Positions 58,575-64,000 of a stretch of 64,000 nucleotides of DNA are shown piece by piece. The stretch is from Welwitschia mirabilis (lineage: Eukaryota; Gnetophyta; Gnetopsida; Welwitschiales). The translations under genes were made by a program, and so were the position numbers. The DNA lies in assembly GCA_051453625.1 (NCBI GenBank), contig JBOZIK010000001.1:204143929-204207928 (forward strand). Reading direction: 5' to 3'. The notes beneath the pieces are model-generated. The model was not told where the DNA came from. It was given only the letters and a program-made list of their open reading frames with translations, and did not search any database. Position 1 is the first letter of the stretch. Each line of letters opens with the position of its first letter.

Positions 58575-58817
58575 AATTAATATGTACATATACTATACCA
58601 AGGGAAAGTAATCAAAGAAATAAAACATAATAGAGGTTAAACAATCTACTAAGTAATACTTATTTCTAAGTACTGAAATTATCCTAGTTTATGTTTAGCT
58701 ACATAAACAGGAGTAAAGTAGAAGTAATATTACTTTTTCAAATAATAAAACAATGATATTAAAATTCTTTTTAGCTTTACATTGAAATATCAATTATTAC
58801 ATGAAGATGAACTAACA
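58575..58817 (-). repeat. 3' LTR of the right copy (partial)
   Basis: Corresponds to 54,432-54,676 and to about 63,825 onward. It ends CTAACA at 58,817 before the pyrimidine run TTCTCCTTT. Confidence 0.65.
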
Positions 58818-59344
58818 ACTGTGTTCTCCTTTACAGGTAATACTATGAAGTATGCAAAAATGCTACTGACTCCTTTGCAAGCTAGCTAGAGTTTCCTAGA
58901 TTAACTTTGTTGCATTATCTATTCCTAGAATATTTTTATCAAAAAGATCCCCACATATGATGGTGATCATATTCTTAAATCCTTGTTAGTTTTTTTGTTT
59001 CCATTTTTTTCTTCTGAGGAATAGGTATATGATTAGAATTATTATGCTAATCCTCTACTTCAACTTTCTCTCTGATCCCCATGCCACTTGACATCTAGTA
59101 CCTAAAATGCAATAATGAAATATATGCATACTAATATACTAACATACTAAGTAACTATCTTATTAATTAGTAAGCATAAAAATAGATAAAAACATCTATT
59201 TATTGATAAAATATATAGTTAAGATAATGGAAAAAAGTTCATTAATAAGTAATATTTACATAAAATTCATCCTCATTAGTTTTCACAAGCTTAAATTTTT
59301 ATTAGTCCCTTAATAAAAAGGGTATTTACAAGAGATAAGGGGAT

Positions 59345-60078
59345 GGATTTGGGTTGGGGATGTTTAAGATACTCCCTAGAAGGAGAGGTTATCCAAAACA
59401 TGCTTATAATACAAGAAACTTAGAAAAATAGAAGCTATAGATTCCTATGCTATAATTTTAGTGCTTTCTAATTGTCCTTACTTTTCATACTTAAAATAAA
59501 TACTTTTAATCTTAATAGTTGTATAAATGTGACCATGGTTTTCTTGGCTCACATTGGTTACTTTGTGTTCTATAGATCATAAATTTATTGCATAAAACTT
59601 ATGAAGTTCTATACAAGAATTCTTCATTGAGCAGAGTCCTTCTGAAAATCTAACTCACTTAATTTGGTTGCTTTTATCTCCTTGTTTCTTTTTAAAAAAA
59701 AATTATTCCACTAACATTTAATTTATCTAATGCTTTATTAATTTACTTCCTAGAAAGGATCATTTGTATCTGTCTAGAGTAGACCTCCATTTTCCTTAAT
59801 ATTCTACTCAGCTTTTATAGATAATTCATTTACTTAAAACTTAAGGTAAAACATCTTTCTTGTAAATGTTTTAGAGCTCTATGATAGGAATAGTCACTTT
59901 CTCATGAAACAGATTTGATGAGGATCATCAAAGACCTTGATGAAGGCTGTTGAAGCCCATGTGATGCTAAAAATTCCTACCAAAAGCTCTCTTTCATCTC
60001 TTTCTTGAGGCTATCCTTGCCTTCTTTCTAGAAGCTTCTGATATTAAAAGAAACTTTTATGTGAAGTTGCCTTGCCAT
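59345..60078 (-). pseudogene. Unrecognised sense-strand ORF, right copy (about 240 codons)
   Basis: Starts at ATG 60,076-60,078 (MARQLHIKVSF) and includes KEGKDSLKKEMKESFW, EFLASHGLQQPSSRSLMIL and ESDYSYHRALKHLQERC, then after a one-base shift at a T-run near 59,695 the C-terminal block CIELHKFY, TNVSQENHGHIYTTIKIKS and ESIASIFLSFLYYKHV. Peptide similarity to the left copy is higher than the DNA decay would suggest, which indicates a true coding past. The N-terminal 175 bases are missing in the left copy. No family recognised; position is like the extra ORFs of some Ty3 lineages. Confidence 0.6.
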
Positions 60079-60119
60079 CAATTAAAAAAAAGAGAAAACA
60101 TGATAAAGCATAAAAAATG

Positions 60120-61600
60120 TAAGAGAATGAGAAATGCGAAAGTTACAAGCCTAATCCTACTTAATATAGATAAAAAATTATACTTGTAATGCATTAATTT
60201 CACATGATTAAAGAGTAATAATGATTTAAACCAAATATAAAATAGATAAGACTAAAGATTTTTCATAATCTACTAATGTTGGACAAAATTAAACCACATG
60301 CTAGTATGATGTAACTCTAGATATTTCACTATGTTGGAGCTAATATTATGGTGCTAACATGGTTGATGTAATATGAAGTGGATATTGTGATGAGTTCATC
60401 AAGAATGAAGAGGAGTCATCAAGAATAACTTTATGTAGAATGATGAGGTAATTAGAAGGCATATTTAAGTGGCTTTCATTCTTTACAACACCAAATTTAA
60501 TGAGGGTCATTAAGAACTCATGATTTCTTAACAAGATTTATTAAATCCATTGTGGAGGTAATCAAAAGAGTTTAAAGATCATCATTAAGAATTGTAAGTT
60601 TTTATAGGGTATTTCAAATTCTTACAATCATCATAATAAACATAACTATAATGAAAAATTAGAGTCTCATGCTAGAGTTACAAAAAAAAAGTTGAATAGG
60701 GTCATCAAGAATAAGATCTTCCTCTTTTAAAAGGCAAGTTCAAAGGATTAAAGTTAGTTTAAAATTCAATCTAAAGCTTTAGCTTTAGTCTAATGTTAGT
60801 TAACTTTTAGAACTTACATGATGAGAGTCAGGCTTAAAATCTAATTTGAAGTTTTGACTTTTATAACTGTTATTCAATTAGGCATTTCTTTTCTTTTGAT
60901 CACATGATGGATAAATGCTTAGATTTGCTTGTAATGTAATTTGAAGTTTCAACTTTGAGTTGATGTCAGTTACTTGTGTAATAGTTATTTGAATGCAAGA
61001 TTTCAGAACAAAGAGGATGAATAATTTAGCATGAAATCCAACTTAAAATTTTGGTGTTAGCTAAAATATTCAAATTTTAAATGGATGATCTAAAAACTAA
61101 TCCAAAGTTTTGGCTTTGAATTAGTGTTAATCAACTAAGTGATCTCCCTTCTTCTATTAATTTCAAGGTTTGATTTATGATGTAATTATACTAGAGAAAA
61201 TACTAATAACTTCTCTTTCTTATCCTTCCTTAAAGCATTTAAAAGAAAATCTTTTCTAAGTTATTAGATATGACCTAAAAATTTCTTTTGATTAAAATAC
61301 ATCTGTAGGTTTTTGGTAATTTTTTAAAAATGTGATTTACAGTAGTAAGATTTGATGGGTCCTTATAGTGGCATAAAGCTTAAAAAATCCAAACTAATCC
61401 TAAATCAATCTAGTGTTATAACTTTAGGTTGAACCTTGATGAATTTTGAATCCCTTGATTCCAGGCCTACTTAAATATTTATGCTAATGCTTAACATACT
61501 TTAATTGCTTGGTAAAATAGGTATATTATTTTATGTAATATTTCACTTTAAAAATCAAACACGTATGCACTAGATAACTTAATTATATTATATTTGTCAA
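60120..61600. other. Non-coding middle region of the right copy
   Basis: Aligns with 55,800-57,300; no protein-like frame. The minus-strand frame at 60,346-60,534 is not kept in the other copy. Confidence 0.5.
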
Positions 61601-61620
61601 ATAAAAGGATAAACTTTGTG

Positions 61621-62336
61621 CTATAAATTTTAATTCTTTCATGCTAATCATCTTTCACTCTCCATTTAAACTTAAGAATTTCTTTACTTAGTTACCTTTC
61701 ATTTTTATCTTATTTTCTTCATTAATTCATATGAATTACACTCCTTCCTCTTCTCCTATTACTGACTTTGACATTAAGAAGATGAAGTGTTGCTTATTTA
61801 ACTTAAATTTTATGTGAATAGACATGTGCATTAGCGTTATAGATCCTCAATCACCTCAAGTCTCTATTAGATTTGAAAATGTAGTACAACAGTTTTCATA
61901 CTATAATTATAATTCAACTACTGAGGTTTTTTCTTTATCATTGAGGCTAGTAAAGATAATCTTGGAAGTGGTTTTGTTCCTTTAAGCTTTAGTCTTTTAA
62001 TTCATCACTTAATGATTGATCATCTAAGATTGAGGACTAAAGAATTAAGTTAACAGCTTAATTATGGAGAATCAACTTGCAGCATGTCTTTCAGTTAGCT
62101 AGCTGGATAGATGTAGGGGCTGGGAAGAAAAATGTTGATCAGCTATAGGGCATCAACCTTGTCTTAAGCTTGTTGCACTAAGTTTTAACATAAAGATGAT
62201 AATATGACATACTAAACCTTATTAAAAATTTTGGCTAGCCCACCCAAAGCAAATTTATATGCTAATTAAATATTTAGGTAGATGCATCTATTACATTTAA
62301 GTGAGAATTATGTATGGTCACCATCAAAGACTAGGG
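61621..62336 (+). pseudogene. Unrecognised antisense ORF with TATA box, right copy, truncated
   Basis: TATA at 61,621-61,627, start codon at 61,731. Conserved with the left copy: MNYTPSSSPITDFDIKKMK, CCLFNL, a SP/SQxS(V/I)R...NVVQ block, LNYGESTC and a LAG remnant. It has at least one deletion and more stops than the left copy, and it ends where gag of the opposite strand begins. The shared start, spacing and frame support a real gene now decayed. Confidence 0.55.
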
Positions 62337-62359
62337 AGAATTTAAATCCAATATTATTA

Positions 62360-63527
62360 TATCTAATCCCTAAACAAATTATTGCATCCAAGGGTGTTCT
62401 ATTTCATCATGATTATCTTCCTTATAATGTTCACATATAGGTTCTTCTTCTTCCTTGAGCTATCATACAGCTAACCGATCAAATTTTTCTACCATGTTAT
62501 TAGTCACTTTTTTAGCAACTTAGAAGATTGATATGTTTTTATCTATAAACACTACCATCTAATTCTAGCATACATCCTTTATTTCCCTTTTTCTTCTTTT
62601 CATTCTATTGACCTCATATTTGACTTATGTTATAAAACTAAGTAATGGCTTCTCCCACTTTTTGGACATCCTTGGTTTTGATGCTTCTTTTACATAATAA
62701 GTTTAATTCCTTCGATGTCTATCTTTTTAGTCCTTTAAGTAAGGCTCTAACTCATTCCCTAGATATAATTCCATGATTAAGACATTTGGCTAACAATATG
62801 TTATACCCATTTATGAATTCATTAGATCTTTTATTATCTCTTTGTTTAATGTTTAAGATTTGTTTTATTAAATATTTTACCATTCTCATGAGCTGAAATT
62901 TAGCTAGAAAAGCATTTTTAAGGGTTCCTCATAAAATAAAAACATGATTAGAATTTCTATTATACCATAATTGAACATCTCCTTTAAGAAAAATATCTAA
63001 AAAAATTAGATTTTGAGTTAAGATAATTATCTTTACAAAAAGCATCAAATAAGCTTAAGTGTCATAGAGGTTCTTCTAACTTTTTACCTACAAAACTAGG
63101 TATTTTGATAGTATTTATGTTTCTTACTTTAGGGCTATAGGATTGATAGGATTTAAATAATATAACTAATGGGTATCATTATTTAATGGTCTTGAATCTC
63201 CAACATCTTCCCAATAATATCCTATTACAACCTTTTTTTAGGTTCTTTGATCTGAACTATTTAATAAGACTCTCCTAGTAATTGGGGTGATATAAGAATT
63301 CTTCATAGTTATTACTCAAATTTGGTCATTAATTTAGAAAAGATTTGATCTTTTACCATATTTATTAAGGTTACTTCATCCTCTATAAAATTGTCTTCTT
63401 CTACCTCTAATTTAATAGTACTTTCAGTCCACTCATCTAAACCATATTTATGTGGATCCTTAATGTACCTACCTCTTTCCTCTCATTCTTTTCCTTAATT
63501 ATCTTTTTTCATGGAACTTTTTGTCAT
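62360..63527 (-). pseudogene. Ty3/gypsy-like gag
   Basis: ATG at 63,525-63,527 (MTKSSMKK), then YGLDEWTESTIKLEVEEDN, IPSFVGKKLEEPL-x-HLSLFDAF (the I-P-x-F-x-G...E-x-P...H-L-x-x-F core), LKNAFLAKFQ, NEFINGYNILLAKCLNHGI and RALLKGLKR, all in the order of a Retrotrans_gag protein. The end (about 62,390-62,450) has CEHYKEDNHDEIEH, a CCHC knuckle with two Cys substituted. Stops stand at Gln and Trp codons and there are a few frameshifts. About 385 codons long, a normal gag size. It lies directly inside the 5' LTR, and no pol follows. Confidence 0.75.
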
Positions 63528-63547
63528 CTCTACTAGTTTACTTTAGA

Positions 63548-63571
63548 GCAACCCTTCTTCTAGTGTCAAAA
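63548..63571 (-). other. Primer-site region of the right copy
   Basis: Minus strand reads TTTTGACACTAGAAGAAGGG directly inside the LTR end CATCCATCA. It is not the tRNA-Met type found in the other elements here; the donor tRNA is not identified. Confidence 0.45.
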
Positions 63572-64000
63572 TGATGGATGGCTTATATGATAAAATAAAG
63601 TATCACAAAATAATATAAAAAACTATAAAATAATGCTTGAAAAATGTAGAAACTATGCTACTGCCAACCTAGAATAAGCACATATAATTAAATAAAAATA
63701 CATTAAAGGCTTACTAAAGAACTAATTAAGATTTAACCATTTAGTTCAAAATTTACCATCACATTAGTCTTGTGATAAAATTACTTGAATTAGTTAGGTT
63801 ATTTATTGAAGCTTAAACACTATGTATATATATTACACGAAGAGGGAATAATAAAAGAAATAAGATATAATAGAGGTTAAATAAACTAATAAGTAATACT
63901 TATTTCAAAGTACTAAAATTATTCTAGTTTATGTTCAGCTACACAAACAAGAGCAAAATAGAAGTAATATTACTTTTTAAAGTAATAAATTATGTGCATA
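63572..64000 (-). repeat. 5' LTR of the right copy, continues past the window
   Basis: Aligns with 54,182-54,610, starting TGATGG(A/G)TGGCTTA. Confidence 0.75.

Larger units (their letters stand above)
58575..64000 (-). mobile_element. Ty3-like element with gag and extra ORFs, right copy
   Basis: On the minus strand: 5' LTR (from beyond the window to 63,572), primer-site region, gag (63,527 to about 62,360), antisense ORF end (62,336), non-coding middle, sense ORF (60,078 to about 59,345), purine tract, 3' LTR (58,817 to 58,575, cut by the gap). Protease, RT and integrase are absent, so this copy is non-autonomous. The internal region is about 4.75 kb. Confidence 0.75.

Overview
The window reads as gene-poor, AT-rich nuclear DNA of a flowering plant. 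I see no host gene, rRNA or tRNA that I can support. The coding traces belong to plant retroelements: a Ty3/gypsy chromovirus, a plant L1-type LINE (DUF4283-like ORF1, zf-RVT C-terminus), Sirevirus-like and other Ty1/copia elements, a gag-bearing Ty3 element, and non-coding LTR derivatives. Primer sites derived from the TGGTATCAGAGC type occur repeatedly. Almost every frame is broken, mostly by C-to-T or G-to-A changes (CAG/CAA to stop, TGG to stop, catalytic Asp to Asn), as expected of old methylated repeats.

Layout. 1-22,940 is one chromovirus-like element: partial 5' LTR (1-350), gag, protease, RT, RNase H, integrase, chromodomain-like tail, then a very long 3' LTR (8,755-22,940). A non-coding LTR element (856-4,823) splits gag. 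A reverse-strand LINE, present as one and a half tandem copies (9,631-19,319), splits the 3' LTR. 22,948-34,191 is a second non-coding LTR element whose right LTR carries a gag-only, reverse-strand Sirevirus-like copia (26,662-32,027). 34,192-37,361 holds nothing I recognise. 37,448-37,845 is a small foldback element. About 38,100-47,010 is a large foldback structure with arms of about 2.2 kb; its loop contains a complete 1.2-kb TRIM with a perfect 5-bp target duplication (42,611-43,820) and a SINE-like sequence. 47,025-54,055 holds two copia fragments in opposite orientation. 54,182-64,000 holds two reverse-strand copies of a gag-bearing Ty3-like element that carries two further, unrecognised reading frames: one on the sense strand near the 3' LTR, and one on the antisense strand with its own TATA box and AATAAA signal.

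The genes do not form a pathway. The window records layered insertion: young compact elements (the TRIM) sit inside older structures, and long elements have lost pol while keeping LTRs and gag. Four gaps of exactly 100 N each separate directly duplicated sequence, so some of the tandem structure may come from the assembly. The extra reading frames of the Ty3-like element at the right end are the most unusual biology here.
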